Both the position numbers and the translations under genes were made by a program. A DNA stretch of 64,000 nucleotides from Arthrobacter sp. DWC3 (lineage in GTDB: Bacteria; Actinomycetota; Actinomycetes; Actinomycetales; Micrococcaceae): NCBI RefSeq assembly GCF_002929375.1, contig NZ_PJIP01000007.1, forward strand, positions 1-64,000, written 5' to 3'. Under the pieces are notes generated by a model that was not told the DNA's origin, did not search any database, and was given only the letters and a program-made list of their open reading frames with translations. Below are positions 47,225-56,496 of this stretch, one piece after another. Position 1 is the first letter of the stretch. Every line of letters begins with the position of its first letter.

Positions 47225-47689
47225 TTGGCACTGGACATCGGTGCGGTCGCCCCGCACTTCTCCCTGGCGAACCAGTTCGGTGAGACCGTCGAGAGCGGCT
47301 CCCTGGTCGGGGGCGCCGTCGTCGTCTTCTTCCCGTTCGCGTTCTCCAGGGTGTGCACCGACGAGCTCGGCCAGCTCCGCGACGGCCTCGACCTCTTCGA
47401 CGCCGCAGGCGTCACGCTGGTGGCGGTCTCGGTGGACCACAAGTACACGCTGCGCGCCTTCGCCGACGCGAACGACATCTCCTTCGACCTGCTCGCCGAC
47501 TTCTGGCCGCACGGCGCCGTCACCCGCGCGTACGACGCCTTCGACGAGACCCACGGCTACGCCGACCGCGTCAGCTACGTCCTGGACGGCTCGGGGACGG
47601 TCCGCGCCGTCGTCTCGTCCCCCCACGGGCAGGGACGGCCCATCGCCGACTACGCCCGCGCACTGAGCTCGGTCGAAGCCGCGCTGTGA
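47225..47689 (+). CDS. 1-Cys peroxiredoxin, AhpE-like
   Basis: A 154-residue thioredoxin-fold peroxidase. The peroxidatic cysteine is C44 in PFAFSRVCTDEL; it is the only cysteine in the protein, so this is a 1-Cys enzyme that needs an external thiol such as mycothiol/mycoredoxin. Length and sequence fit the AhpE subgroup of actinobacteria. TTG start 3 bases after the DUF3052 stop; its stop overlaps the sirtuin start (GTGA). Confidence 0.93.
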   Translation: MALDIGAVAPHFSLANQFGETVESGSLVGGAVVVFFPFAFSRVCTDELGQLRDGLDLFDAAGVTLVAVSVDHKYTLRAFADANDISFDLLADFWPHGAVTRAYDAFDETHGYADRVSYVLDGSGTVRAVVSSPHGQGRPIADYARALSSVEAAL

Positions 47690-48642
47690 CCGACGGGCCG
47701 GGTCAGGGGCCGGCGGATCCGCCCGGGCCCGGCTCCAACCCCAGGCTCGGCCTGACAGGATTCGTGAGCACCGCTCCCGCGGAGGGCCTCGCTCCCCTGG
47801 AACCCGGGGAGCGCCGGCTCCTCGACGAGGCCGTCGCGCTGCTCGGCGGTCACCGGCTCGCGGTGCTCACCGGTGCGGGCCTCAGCACGGACTCGGGCAT
47901 CCCCGACTACCGCGGCCCCGACTCGGTGCCGCGCAGCCCCATGACGTACCAGCAGTTCGTCGGCGACGAGGCGCTGCGGCGCCGCTACTGGGCGCGCAAC
48001 CATGTGGGCTGGCGGCACCTCCGGCGGGCGGACCCGAACGCGGGCCACGCGGCGGTGGCGCTGCTGGAGCAGCGGAACTTGCTCTCCGGCCTCATCACCC
48101 AGAACGTGGACAAGCTCCACTCCTCGGCCGGCAGCGTGAACGTCATCGACCTGCACGGCACCTTCGACCGCGTGGTGTGCCTGCAGTGCGCGTCCACCTT
48201 CCCGCGGTCGCGGATCGCCGAGATCCTCGAGGACCTCAACCCGGGGTACCTCGAACGGGCGTCGGATGCCGGCGACGTGGCGCCGGACGCCGACGCCGAC
48301 GTCGACGACACGGGCGATTTCGTCATGGCTCCGTGCCCGGTCTGCGGCGGGATGCTCAAGCCCGACTTCGTCTACTTCGGCGAGAACGTCCCGAAGGCCC
48401 GCGTCGCGGACGCCTACGCGATGGTCGACGACGCCGGCGCCCTCCTCGTGGCCGGATCCTCCCTGACGGTCATGAGCGGGCTGCGGTTCGTCCGTCACGC
48501 CGCGAAGGCGGGCAAGCCCGTAGTGATCATCAACCGCGGCCCCACCCGCGGCGACGAGTTCGCCTCCCTCAAGATCGAGGCGGGTGTCTCCGAGGCCCTC
48601 AGCCATCTCGCACGGCACCTGCCGGACCTGCCCGCGGAGTAG
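47686..48642 (+). CDS. Sir2-family NAD-dependent deacylase
   Basis: A 318-residue sirtuin. NAD-binding motifs GAGLSTDSGIPDYRG (63-77) and QNVD (139-142), catalytic H157, and a Cys4 zinc site C165, C168, C217 and C220 are all intact. A ~25-residue Asp-rich insertion (DVAPDADADVDD) lies between the zinc pairs. It removes acyl groups from lysines and could link NAD status to metabolism. Translationally coupled to the peroxiredoxin. GTG start adds ~40 poorly conserved residues; a later GTG (VSTAPAEG) is also possible. Confidence 0.92.
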   Translation: MTDGPGQGPADPPGPGSNPRLGLTGFVSTAPAEGLAPLEPGERRLLDEAVALLGGHRLAVLTGAGLSTDSGIPDYRGPDSVPRSPMTYQQFVGDEALRRRYWARNHVGWRHLRRADPNAGHAAVALLEQRNLLSGLITQNVDKLHSSAGSVNVIDLHGTFDRVVCLQCASTFPRSRIAEILEDLNPGYLERASDAGDVAPDADADVDDTGDFVMAPCPVCGGMLKPDFVYFGENVPKARVADAYAMVDDAGALLVAGSSLTVMSGLRFVRHAAKAGKPVVIINRGPTRGDEFASLKIEAGVSEALSHLARHLPDLPAE

Positions 48643-48689
48643 GATCCGGGCGGCGGTGGCGGGGCCGTTCCAGTCCTGCCCCCGCGCGG

Positions 48690-49165
48690 GCATCGTCGGC
48701 GGACACGTGCGGTCGAGGCCCCACTCGGACACCGGTCTGTACACGTGGCACGTGCCGCTGTTCTTCCTGGTCCGGTTACCTGTGGAGCGCGCACGAGCCG
48801 GGTGACCGGCGGTCCACCCGGGCGGGGACCGGCAAACGTTCCCGGACCATCATGGTGCCGTACCTCGCCTGGCTGGTGGTCACCCTGATCGTGCACACCG
48901 CGATCGCGGTCGAGCGGGCGAGTTCACCGCCGACGCCGTGGTCCTGCCCCTTCTCGGCGGCTCGCTCGACGCCGGGCCGTTCGCGGTCCGTACTGGTTCA
49001 TGCCGGCCCCGTTCCTCTCGGCCGCCACGCTCCGGGCGCTGGAGCGGGCGCGGCCGCTGGGCTCTCGGCGTGGCCGCGGCGCTGGGCCTGCCCTGGGCCC
49101 TCGCCCTGCTGCTCGACAGGACGGCGCTCTCGCGGGTGCTCCTCGGGGCGCCCCGCTCCGCGTGA
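48690..49165 (+). pseudogene. Frameshifted remnant of a family-3 acyltransferase
   Basis: Pieces of an integral-membrane acyltransferase (OafA/WecH-like, acyltransferase_3) lie in successive frames. SDTGLYTWHVPLFFLV is in one frame; SGYLW through MVPYLAWLVVTLIV in the next; then VVLPLLGGSLDAGPFAV; then YWFMPAPFLSAATLRALERA; finally LGVAAALGLPWALALLLDRT. At least four frame changes occur over 470 bp, and both the N-terminal helix and the C-terminal half are missing. Such proteins acylate exported sugars. It follows the sirtuin gene and ends before tRNA-Val. No intact copy occurs in the window. Confidence 0.75.
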
Positions 49166-49186
49166 CGCGCACGGTCCGGGCAGCAG

Positions 49187-49233
49187 GAAACCCCGCCGAT
49201 CCAGAGAGTAGTTCCCTGAATCGACGGGGTTTC
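49187..49233 (-). terminator. Probable terminator of tRNA-Val
   Basis: GAAACCCCG-CGAT pairs with ATCG-CGGGGTTTC (one mismatch) around a 19-base loop, directly after the tRNA 3' end on the minus strand; T-rich end GGGGTTTCC. Confidence 0.65.
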
Positions 49234-49235
49234 GG

Positions 49236-49311
49236 TGGTGGGTCCTACCGGGATCGAACCGATGACATCCACGGTGTAAACGTGGCGCTCTACCAGCTGA
49301 GCTAAAGACCC
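49236..49311 (-). tRNA. tRNA-Val (TAC anticodon)
   Basis: A complete cloverleaf on the minus strand: acceptor GGGTCTT, D-loop AGCTCAGCTGGTAGAGC, anticodon arm CCACG-TTTACAC-CGTGG with anticodon TAC, T-loop GGTTCGATCC, and encoded CCA. A TATAGT -10 lies 55 bp upstream. Confidence 0.97.
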
Positions 49312-49366
49312 GTGCGCCGTGATGTGCCGTTCCGGCGACTGCCGGGAGGCTGCATCACGAGGCTCG

Positions 49367-49372
49367 ACTATA
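49367..49372 (-). promoter_or_regulatory. -10 element TATAGT of tRNA-Val
   Basis: TATAGT on the minus strand between rlmN and the tRNA; five of six match TATAAT. Confidence 0.55.
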
Positions 49373-49410
49373 CCGGCACGGCGCGGCGTTCCGCCAATCG
49401 AGGCGGACCG

Positions 49411-50637
49411 CTACTCGCCGGCGGCGAGCTGCCCGCAGGCGCCGTCGATCTCCTTGCCGCGGGTATCCCGCAGCGTGGTGGGGATGCCGGCGGCGCGCAG
49501 GCGGTTGATGAACTCGGTGGACACGCTCTTCTCCGAGGCCGTCCAGATGGAGCCCGGCGTGGGGTTCAGGGGGATGGGGTTGACGTGCACCCACCCGCGG
49601 CCGCGCTGGTTGAGCTTCTTGGCCAGGAGGTCGGCACGCCAGGCGTGGTCGTTCATGTCCTTGATCAGCGCGTACTCGATGCTGACCCGCCGGCCCGTGG
49701 TGCGGTAGTAGTTGTACGCGGCGTCGAGGGCCTCGTCCACCTTCCAGCGCGTGTTCACGGGGATGAGCTCATCGCGGAGCTCGTCGTCGGGCGCGTGGAG
49801 GGACAGCGCGAAGGTGACCGGCAGCGCCTCGGCCGCGAGCTTGTCGATGGCCGGCACGAGGCCCACCGTGGAGACGGTGATGTTGCGCGCCGACATGCCG
49901 AGCCCCTCGGGGGAGTCGTCGACGAAGCGGTGCAGGGCGGCCATGACGCGCTTGTAGTTGGCCAGCGGTTCACCCATCCCCATGAACACGATGTTCGTGA
50001 CGCGGTCGGCGTCGTGCCCGCCGTCGGTGCGCAGGTCGCCCAGGGCACCCTCCGCGAGCGCACGGTTCGCGGCGACCACCTGGTCGACGATCTCCGCCGT
50101 CGACATGTTGCGGGTCAGGCCGGCCTGGCCCGTGGCGCAGAACGGGCAGTTCATGCCGCAGCCCGCCTGCGAGGACACGCAGAGCGTCACCCGGCCGGGG
50201 TAGCGCATGAGGACGGACTCCACGAGAGCGCCGTCGAACAGGCGCCACAAGAACTTGATGGTGTCGCCGTTGTCCGTGGTGAGGCGCTTCACCTCGGTCA
50301 GCAGCGGCGGGAACATGGCCGAGACCAGCTCCTCGCGCCCGGCCTTCGGGAGGTCGCTCATCGCGGCCGGGTCCGTGGTGTGGTGCGTGAAGTAGTGCGT
50401 CGACAGCTGCTTCGCGCGGAAGCCCTGGTGGCCCAGTTCCTTCAGGCGCTCCTGACGCTCGGCGAGCGTGAGGTCCGCCAGGTGCACCGGCGGCTGGCTG
50501 ACCCGCGGCGACTTGAACTGCAGCAGGGGCCGGCCGTCGCTCGCAACGATCGGCTGGGCGCCCTCCACCTCCGGGCGCACCTGGGGGCGCGCGGCAGCGG
50601 TCGGGGCGAGGGCGGGGGTTACCGTAACGTCGGACAT
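49411..50637 (-). CDS. rlmN: 23S rRNA (adenine2503-C2)-methyltransferase RlmN
   Basis: A 408-residue dual-specificity radical-SAM enzyme that methylates A2503 of 23S rRNA and A37 of some tRNAs. The cluster-binding CX3CX2C is C160, C164, C167 ([12 protein letters not shown]). The C-terminal region holds [11 protein letters not shown], whose cysteine takes part in the methyl transfer. An N-terminal ~50-residue Ala/Pro-rich extension precedes the family core. Two adjacent ATGs are possible (three codons apart). Divergent from gnd. Confidence 0.95.
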   Translation of the reverse strand: MSDVTVTPALAPTAAARPQVRPEVEGAQPIVASDGRPLLQFKSPRVSQPPVHLADLTLAERQERLKELGHQGFRAKQLSTHYFTHHTTDPAAMSDLPKAGREELVSAMFPPLLTEVKRLTTDNGDTIKFLWRLFDGALVESVLMRYPGRVTLCVSSQAGCGMNCPFCATGQAGLTRNMSTAEIVDQVVAANRALAEGALGDLRTDGGHDADRVTNIVFMGMGEPLANYKRVMAALHRFVDDSPEGLGMSARNITVSTVGLVPAIDKLAAEALPVTFALSLHAPDDELRDELIPVNTRWKVDEALDAAYNYYRTTGRRVSIEYALIKDMNDHAWRADLLAKKLNQRGRGWVHVNPIPLNPTPGSIWTASEKSVSTEFINRLRAAGIPTTLRDTRGKEIDGACGQLAAGE

Positions 50638-50772
50638 CCTTATCATTCTTTCACGGATGGCGCCAGCGTCCCAGCCGGAGACCTGTCGCGTCGGACACGC
50701 TACCCCGCAGCGGAACCGGGTGACACATGACGCGGCCGGCCGCGGCGCGTCTGGCGGCCGGTGCCGGCTCGG

Positions 50773-50779
50773 TAATAGT
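50773..50779 (+). promoter_or_regulatory. Possible -10 (TAATAGT) of gnd
   Basis: TAATAGT ~103 bp ahead of the gnd TTG. Rest of the 244-bp rlmN/gnd gap has no other clear element. Confidence 0.35.
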
Positions 50780-50881
50780 GTGAAAGCGACCGGGCGGCCG
50801 GCGGGGGAACGCCCCGGGCGCCGGCGGATGCACCGGCCGATGCAGCGTCCTGCATCCAGCGGACTAACGACGGAGAAGACA

Positions 50882-52321
50882 TTGAGCGCACAGATCGGCG
50901 TCACAGGCCTGGCAGTCATGGGAGCGAACCTCGCTCGGAACCTCGCACGCAACGGCTACACCGTGGCCCTGCACAACAGGTCCGTGGAGAAGACGGACGC
51001 GCTGCTGCAGAAGCACGGCGAGGAGGGCGAGTTCATCCGCACCGAGACCCTGCAGGAGCTCGTCGACTCCCTCGAGAAGCCCCGGCGCGTGCTCATCATG
51101 GTGAAGGCCGGCAAGCCGGTGGACTCGGTGATCGACCAGCTCACCCCGCTGCTCGAACCCGGCGACATTGTGATCGACGGCGGCAACTCGCACTACGAGG
51201 ACACGCGCCGCCGCGAGGCGGCCCTGTCCAAGCACGACCTGCACTTCGTCGGCGTCGGGGTGTCGGGCGGTGAGGAGGGCGCTCTCCTCGGCCCGTCCAT
51301 CATGCCCGGCGGCAGCCGCGAGTCCTACGACTCCCTCGGCCCGATGCTCGAGAAGATCTCCGCGAAGTACAACGGCGAGCCGTGCTGCCGCTGGATCGGC
51401 ACGGACGGCGCCGGCCACTTCGTGAAGATGGTGCACAACGGCATCGAGTACGCGGACATGCAGGTCATCGGCGAGGCCTTCGACCTGCTCCGCTCGGCCG
51501 CCGGCATCGAACCCGCGGACCAGGCCAGGATCTTCACGGACTGGAACACCGGCACGCTGTCCTCCTTCCTCATCGAGATCACCGCCGAGGTCCTCGGCCA
51601 CACCGACGAGCGCACGGGCCGGCCCTTCGTCGACGTCGTCGTCGACGCCGCCGGCCAGAAGGGGACCGGCCGCTGGACGGTGGTCTCCGCGCTGGAACTC
51701 GGCAGCCCGACGTCCGGTATCGCCGAATCGGTCTTCGCCCGCGCGCTGTCCTCGCAGCTCGAGCAGCGCCTGGAGGCCCAGGGCGTCCTGCATGGCCACG
51801 AGGGCACCGTGGAGCTCCCCGAGTCCTTCGTCGAGGACGTCCGGCTCGCCCTCTACGCCTCCAAGCTGGTCAGCTACGCGCAGGGCATCGACATGCTGAC
51901 CGCGGCGGCCGGGGAGTACCGCTGGGAGCTGAAGCTGGACGAGATCGCCTCGCTGTGGCGCGCCGGCTGCATCATCCGTGCCGAGCTGCTCGACGACATC
52001 ATGAAGGCCTACGCCGTGGCCGACGAACGCCCGGCGAACCTCCTGCTGGCCCCGGCCTTCGCCGAGGCGATCGCCGGCGCGGTGCCCGCCTGGCGCCGCG
52101 TGGTGTCGACCGCGGTGCAGCTCGGCATCCCCGTGCCGGTGTTCTCGGCTTCCCTGGCCTACTACGACGGCCTGCGCCGCAAGCGCCTGCCCGCCGCCCT
52201 CACGCAGGGCCTCCGGGACCTCTTCGGCGCCCACACCTACAACCGCGTGGACACGGAGGGCACGTTCCACACCCTCTGGGGCGAGGACAAGTCCGAGATC
52301 AGCGCCGTCGACACGCACTGA
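50882..52321 (+). CDS. gnd: 6-phosphogluconate dehydrogenase, decarboxylating
   Basis: A 479-residue enzyme converting 6-phosphogluconate to ribulose-5-phosphate with CO2 and [25 protein letters not shown] is the dinucleotide loop; [18 protein letters not shown] and [17 protein letters not shown] (catalytic lysine) are the substrate site; KGTGRW lies near residue 260. The 480-residue length is the long, Gnd type. TTG start behind GGAGAAGACA. Monocistronic with a strong terminator. Together with zwf it supplies the oxidative pentose pathway. Confidence 0.96.
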   Translation: MSAQIGVTGLAVMGANLARNLARNGYTVALHNRSVEKTDALLQKHGEEGEFIRTETLQELVDSLEKPRRVLIMVKAGKPVDSVIDQLTPLLEPGDIVIDGGNSHYEDTRRREAALSKHDLHFVGVGVSGGEEGALLGPSIMPGGSRESYDSLGPMLEKISAKYNGEPCCRWIGTDGAGHFVKMVHNGIEYADMQVIGEAFDLLRSAAGIEPADQARIFTDWNTGTLSSFLIEITAEVLGHTDERTGRPFVDVVVDAAGQKGTGRWTVVSALELGSPTSGIAESVFARALSSQLEQRLEAQGVLHGHEGTVELPESFVEDVRLALYASKLVSYAQGIDMLTAAAGEYRWELKLDEIASLWRAGCIIRAELLDDIMKAYAVADERPANLLLAPAFAEAIAGAVPAWRRVVSTAVQLGIPVPVFSASLAYYDGLRRKRLPAALTQGLRDLFGAHTYNRVDTEGTFHTLWGEDKSEISAVDTH

Positions 52322-52330
52322 CGGACAGCC

Positions 52331-52378
52331 CGACACACAGGAAGCCCCGGACCTCGGTCCGGGGCTCCCTGTGTGTCG
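52331..52378. terminator. Bidirectional terminator between gnd and cysE
   Basis: A ~20-bp stem (CGACACACAGG...GCCCCGGACC with its complement, one A/C mismatch) around TC. Flanks the convergent gnd and cysE stops. Confidence 0.85.
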
Positions 52379-52388
52379 ACCGACCGCT

Positions 52389-52976
52389 CTAGATGTAAAT
52401 GGCCGGATCCACGTACTCGGCGGGATCCACCGCGGGCTGCGTCTCGCGCCGCGAGTCGCGGTGGCGGAACGTCGCGGGGATGCCGGTCACGATGGAGTCC
52501 GGCGGGGTGTCCTTGACGACGACGGCGTTCGCGCCGACCGCGCTCCCCGCGCCGATGGTGATGGGCCCGAGCACCTTGGCGCCCGCGCCGATGGTCACGC
52601 GGTCGCCGATGGTGGGGTGGCGCTTCACCTTCTCGAGCGACCGCCCACCGAGCGTCACCCCCTGGTAGAGCATGACGTCGTCCCCGATCTCCGCGGTGCC
52701 GCCGATCACGATCCCCATGCCGTGGTCGATGAAGAACCTGCGCCCGATGGTCGCCGCCGGGTGGATCTCGATCCCCGTCAGCGCCCGCGCGACCTGCGAC
52801 AGGACGCGCGCCGGGAAGCGCAGCCTCTCGTCCCGCCACATGCGGTGCGTGAGCCGGTGCACCCAGATGGCATGCAGCCCGGAGTACACGATGGTGTTCT
52901 CGAAGGACCCGCGGGCAGCCGGATCATGCGTGCGCGCGGTGTCGAGGTCCTCGCGCAGTCGTTCTAGAAAACTCAC
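52389..52976 (-). CDS. cysE: Serine O-acetyltransferase
   Basis: A 195-residue left-handed beta-helix enzyme making O-acetylserine. Hexapeptide turns run from [32 protein letters not shown] through [21 protein letters not shown]. The catalytic H-D pair is in FIDHGMG. The short form (EpsC-like), without the long N-terminal helical domain of E. coli CysE, is typical of Gram-positives. GTG start. Downstream of cysK in the same direction, 52 bp apart. Confidence 0.95.
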   Translation of the reverse strand: MSFLERLREDLDTARTHDPAARGSFENTIVYSGLHAIWVHRLTHRMWRDERLRFPARVLSQVARALTGIEIHPAATIGRRFFIDHGMGIVIGGTAEIGDDVMLYQGVTLGGRSLEKVKRHPTIGDRVTIGAGAKVLGPITIGAGSAVGANAVVVKDTPPDSIVTGIPATFRHRDSRRETQPAVDPAEYVDPAIYI

Positions 52977-53028
52977 CGGTTACCTTCTCGAGGGATCAAT
53001 GGAACGGGGGTGTCGGCCCGGGGCGGTG

Positions 53029-53964
53029 TCAGCCGCGGATGTCGTCGAACAGCACCGTGGAGATGTAGCGCTCGCCGAAATCGCAGACGACCGCCACGAT
53101 GAGCTTACCGGCGTTCTCGGGACGCTTCGCGAGCTCGAGGGCCGCCCAGACGATCGCTCCCGACGAGATGCCGCCGAGGATCCCCTCCTGGGTGCCGAGG
53201 GCCCGTGCCACGCGGACGGAGTCCTCCACCGTGGCGTCCAGCACCTCGTCGTACGCCTCACGGTCGAGGTTCTCGGGCACGAAGTTCGCCCCGAGGCCCT
53301 GGATCTTGTGCGGGCCAGGCGCGCCGCCGTTGAGGATGGGGGAGTCGGCGGGTTCGACGGCGACGATCTGTACGCCAGGCTTTCGCTCCTTGAGGACCTG
53401 CCCGACGCCGGTGATGGTGCCGCCGGTGCCGACACCGGCCACGAAGATGTCCACCTCGCCGTCGGTGTCCTCCCAGACCTCCTCGGCCGTGGTGGTGCGG
53501 TGGATGGCGGGGTTCGCCGCGTTGGCGAACTGCTGGGCCCAGATGGCGTTCTCCGTCGTCGCGACGATCTCCTTCGCCCGCTCGACGGCGCCCCGCATGC
53601 CCTCGGAGCCGGGCGTCAGGATGATCTCGGCGCCGTAGGCCCGCAGCATCACCCGCCGTTCCGTGGACATGGTCTCCGGCATGGTGAGGAGGACCCGGTA
53701 CCCGCGCGCCGCACCCACCATCGCCAGGGCGATCCCGGTGTTGCCGGAGGTCCCCTCGACGATCGTCCCGCCGGGCCGGAGGGCGCCGGCCTTCTCCGCG
53801 GCGTCGATGATCGCCACGCCGATGCGGTCCTTCACGCTGTTGGCGGGGTTGTAGAACTCGAGCTTCACGGCCACCTGGGCGTCGAGGCCCTCGGTGAGGC
53901 GGTTCAGCCGGACGAGCGGAGTCCGTCCCACGAGCTGGGTGACGTCGTCGTAGATCTTTGCCAT
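53029..53964 (-). CDS. cysK: Cysteine synthase A
   Basis: A 311-residue PLP enzyme (O-acetylserine sulfhydrylase). K45 in NPANSVKDR holds [15 protein letters not shown] and [15 protein letters not shown] bind the substrate and phosphate. In the protein GISSGA stands for the serine that contacts PLP. First gene of cysK-cysE; the two form a complex in many bacteria. No transport or regulator gene is adjacent. Confidence 0.97.
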   Translation of the reverse strand: MAKIYDDVTQLVGRTPLVRLNRLTEGLDAQVAVKLEFYNPANSVKDRIGVAIIDAAEKAGALRPGGTIVEGTSGNTGIALAMVGAARGYRVLLTMPETMSTERRVMLRAYGAEIILTPGSEGMRGAVERAKEIVATTENAIWAQQFANAANPAIHRTTTAEEVWEDTDGEVDIFVAGVGTGGTITGVGQVLKERKPGVQIVAVEPADSPILNGGAPGPHKIQGLGANFVPENLDREAYDEVLDATVEDSVRVARALGTQEGILGGISSGAIVWAALELAKRPENAGKLIVAVVCDFGERYISTVLFDDIRG

Positions 53965-54071
53965 GGGGAGCCTGTCTGTTCGGGAGCGGAGGGAGCGGCG
54001 TCGGTCGGTGCGGGTGCGGACGCCCGCCCCCGAGCGACGGCGGTCAGCTTAACGGGCGGCCGCCCGAGCGC

Positions 54072-54596
54072 CTAAGCGACGAGCCACTGGGCGTAATACT
54101 TCCGCGCCTTCGACAGCTTCGGGTTGATGATCACCTGGCAGTAGCCCTGCTCGGGGTGCTTGGCGTAGTAGTTCTGGTGCCAGTCCTCCGCGACGTGGAA
54201 CTGCGGGAGCCGGCTGACCTCGGTGACGATCGGGTTCTTCCAGTTCTCCTGGTTGCGGCGGATCGCGTCCTCGAACAGGGCCTTCTGCTCGGCGTCCTGG
54301 TAGTACATGACGCTGCGGTACTGCGTCCCGACGTCATAGCCCTGCCGGTTCAGCGTGGTGGGGTCGTGGGACACGAAGAACATGTCCAGGACCACGTCCT
54401 CGGGGATGACGGTCTCGTCGAACGTCACCGCCACCACTTCGGCGTGGCCCGTCATGCCGGAGCAGACGGAGTCGTAGTCAGGGTGCCGCGTGTGGCCGCC
54501 CGTGTAGCCGGACACAACCTCGGTCACGCCACTGGTCTTCTGGTAGAGGGCATCGAGGCACCAGAAACAGCCCCCGCCGAGCACGAAAGTCTTCAT
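54072..54596 (-). CDS. msrA: Peptide methionine sulfoxide reductase MsrA
   Basis: A 174-residue repair enzyme that reduces methionine-S-sulfoxide. Catalytic C10 is in GGGCFWC, followed by SGYTGGHTRHPDYDSVCSGMTGHAE. A further cysteine in EQGYCQVIINPK near the C-terminus is a recycling-cysteine candidate. Compact, without a fused MsrB. The ATG has no clear Shine-Dalgarno (ACAGAC ahead), so leaderless or weak translation is possible. Divergent from the Nif3-like gene by 106 bp. Confidence 0.95.
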   Translation of the reverse strand: MKTFVLGGGCFWCLDALYQKTSGVTEVVSGYTGGHTRHPDYDSVCSGMTGHAEVVAVTFDETVIPEDVVLDMFFVSHDPTTLNRQGYDVGTQYRSVMYYQDAEQKALFEDAIRRNQENWKNPIVTEVSRLPQFHVAEDWHQNYYAKHPEQGYCQVIINPKLSKARKYYAQWLVA

Positions 54597-54702
54597 GTCT
54601 GTGTCAATGCGCGGTGCGCCCCGATGATTCCCGCCCGTCATCTCCCCTGGGTGAACCCGGAAGGCTTGGAGCGGCAGCCCGGCGGCAGGTATTACTGGTG
54701 TC

Positions 54703-55638
54703 ATGGAACAGAAGGAGCACGACGGCGCCGGTCCGGCGGGAGCCGCGGTGATCACCACGGGGACCGACCGCCCGGTTGCCGTCCCCACGCCGGCCGTCCG
54801 CGTGCCGACCGTCGGGGAGGTCCTCGGGGCCGTCGAGGAGTTGTGGCCGGAGAGCCTGGCGGAGGGGTGGGACGCCGTCGGGCTGGTGGCGGGCCGCACC
54901 GCCAACGGCGCCGGGAAGATCCTCTTCACCGTGGACCCGACGGCCGCCGTCCTCGACGAGGCGCTCGACTGGGGCGCGACCATGATCGTGTCCCACCACC
55001 CCCTGCTCCTGAAGCCGGTCTCCTCCGTGGCGGCGTCCGGGTTCAAGGGCGACGCCATCCACCGGCTGATCGAGGCGGGCTGCGCCCTCGTCACGGTGCA
55101 CACCAACGGCGACAGCGCCGTGGGCGGGGTGTCGGACGTCCTCGCCGACGCCCTGGGGCTGCAGCACGTTCAACCCCTCGTCCGGGCCGCGGACGGTCTG
55201 CCGGAGGAGGGGATCGGGCGCGTGGGCGACCTCGCCGAGCCCGTTCCTCTCGGCACGTTCGCGGAGACCGTCTTCTCGATCCTGCCGGCGGTGGCCGGCG
55301 GCGTGCGCGTCGCGGGCGACAAGGATGCACCCGTGCGCAGGATCGCCGTGTGCGGCGGGGCAGGTGACTCACTGTTCGACAGCGTCCGCTCGAGCCACGC
55401 CGACGTGTACGTGACCGCCGACCTCCGCCACCATCCGGCGTCGGAGCTCAGGGAGGCCGCCGCCGACGGCCCGCCGTACCTCATCGACGTCTCGCACTTC
55501 GGCAGCGAGTGGCTCTGGCTCACCCCGGCGGCGGACGCCCTCGCCCACGTCCTCTCGGACCGGGGCTTCACCACCGACATCCGTGTCAGCGGGGTCAACA
55601 CGGACCCCTGGGACTTCGTGCTGACGCCAGGCCATTGA
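54703..55638 (+). CDS. Nif3-like dinuclear metal-centre protein
   Basis: A 311-residue NIF3/DUF34 protein. Metal ligands appear in VSHHPLL (H98, H99), VHTNGD (H133, D137) and the late IDVSHFGSEW motif, giving the two-metal hexamer site. Role is uncertain; in some bacteria it is annotated as GTP cyclohydrolase I type 2. The first ~35 residues are variable. A TATTACT -10-like string ends close to the ATG, so the mRNA may be leaderless. Precedes the coiled-coil and RNase H genes, the usual actinobacterial neighbourhood. Confidence 0.92.
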   Translation: MEQKEHDGAGPAGAAVITTGTDRPVAVPTPAVRVPTVGEVLGAVEELWPESLAEGWDAVGLVAGRTANGAGKILFTVDPTAAVLDEALDWGATMIVSHHPLLLKPVSSVAASGFKGDAIHRLIEAGCALVTVHTNGDSAVGGVSDVLADALGLQHVQPLVRAADGLPEEGIGRVGDLAEPVPLGTFAETVFSILPAVAGGVRVAGDKDAPVRRIAVCGGAGDSLFDSVRSSHADVYVTADLRHHPASELREAAADGPPYLIDVSHFGSEWLWLTPAADALAHVLSDRGFTTDIRVSGVNTDPWDFVLTPGH

Positions 55639-55668
55639 CCTGCCCCTGACCTGCCCCTGACCTGCCGG
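55636..55668 (+). repeat. Three tandem 11-bp units at the Nif3-like gene stop
   Basis: TGACCTGCCCC occurs twice, then TGACCTGCCGG, starting with the stop codon itself. Each unit carries a TGA; probably slippage-derived. Confidence 0.7.
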
Positions 55669-55746
55669 GCGGTCCGGGTGGCCTAGGCTGGGACGACGCC
55701 CCCGACCCGCCCGTCGAGCCCATCCGTGAAGACCCTGGAGGTACCC

Positions 55747-56496
55747 GTGGCCAAGGCTGCACCCGAGGAACAACTCCGCCTGCTCGACCTGCAGGCCCTC
55801 GATTCGACCCTCAACAAGCTCTCCCGCCAGGCCGTCGCGGCCCGCGGCAACCCCGCGCTCGGTGCCGTCGCCGCCCGCGTGGCCGAGGTGGACGCCGAAC
55901 TGGTGCGGGCCGGCACGGAACTCGGGGACCTCGAGCGCGAACTGACGCGCGCGGAGGACGAGGTGCAGTCGGTGGTGAACCGCCTCGAGCGGGACGAGAA
56001 GCGCCTCAACAGCGGCACCGGGACGTCGAAGGATCTCACCGCCCTGCAGCACGAGGTCGCCTCGCTGACGAAGCGGCGCTCCGACCTGGAGGACGTGGAA
56101 CTCGACGTCATGGAACGCGTGGAGGCGGCACGCGCCGCCCGCGACGAGGTCCTCGAACGCACCGACGCCGTCCGCGCCGAACTCCGCGCCCTCGAGGAGG
56201 CGCGCGATCTCGAACTCGCCGACATCGACGTCCAGCGCGTCGACGTCCAGACGCGCCGCAACGACCTCGCCTCGACCTTCGACACGGCGCTCCTGGCCCT
56301 GTACGAGCGGATCCTCGTCAAGCGCGGCGTCGGGGCGGCCCGGCTGTTCCACGGCAAGTCCGAGGGCTCGGGCATGCAGCTCAGTCCGGGCGACCTCCGC
56401 GACATCGCCGGCGCCGCGCCCGACGACGTGGTGCTGTGCCCTGATTCCGGCTGCATCCTCGTCCGCTCCGGCGACTGGGGCGTCCAGCAGCCGTGA
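55747..56496 (+). CDS. Coiled-coil zinc-ribbon-type protein (CT398/DUF164-like) with a partial zinc site
   Basis: A 249-residue protein. A long Glu/Arg/Leu-rich coiled coil (~10-185) is followed by a C-terminal zinc-ribbon-like domain (VVLCPDSGCILVR). Family members have two CxxC-type pairs; only the second pair (CPDSGC) is present, while the first position reads LFHGKSEGSGM without cysteine, so a normal Zn site is unlikely. GTG at 55747 is chosen because GGAGGT lies 5 bases upstream. Its stop overlaps the RNase H start (GTGA), the standard gene pair in actinobacteria. Function unknown. Confidence 0.88.
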   Translation: MAKAAPEEQLRLLDLQALDSTLNKLSRQAVAARGNPALGAVAARVAEVDAELVRAGTELGDLERELTRAEDEVQSVVNRLERDEKRLNSGTGTSKDLTALQHEVASLTKRRSDLEDVELDVMERVEAARAARDEVLERTDAVRAELRALEEARDLELADIDVQRVDVQTRRNDLASTFDTALLALYERILVKRGVGAARLFHGKSEGSGMQLSPGDLRDIAGAAPDDVVLCPDSGCILVRSGDWGVQQP

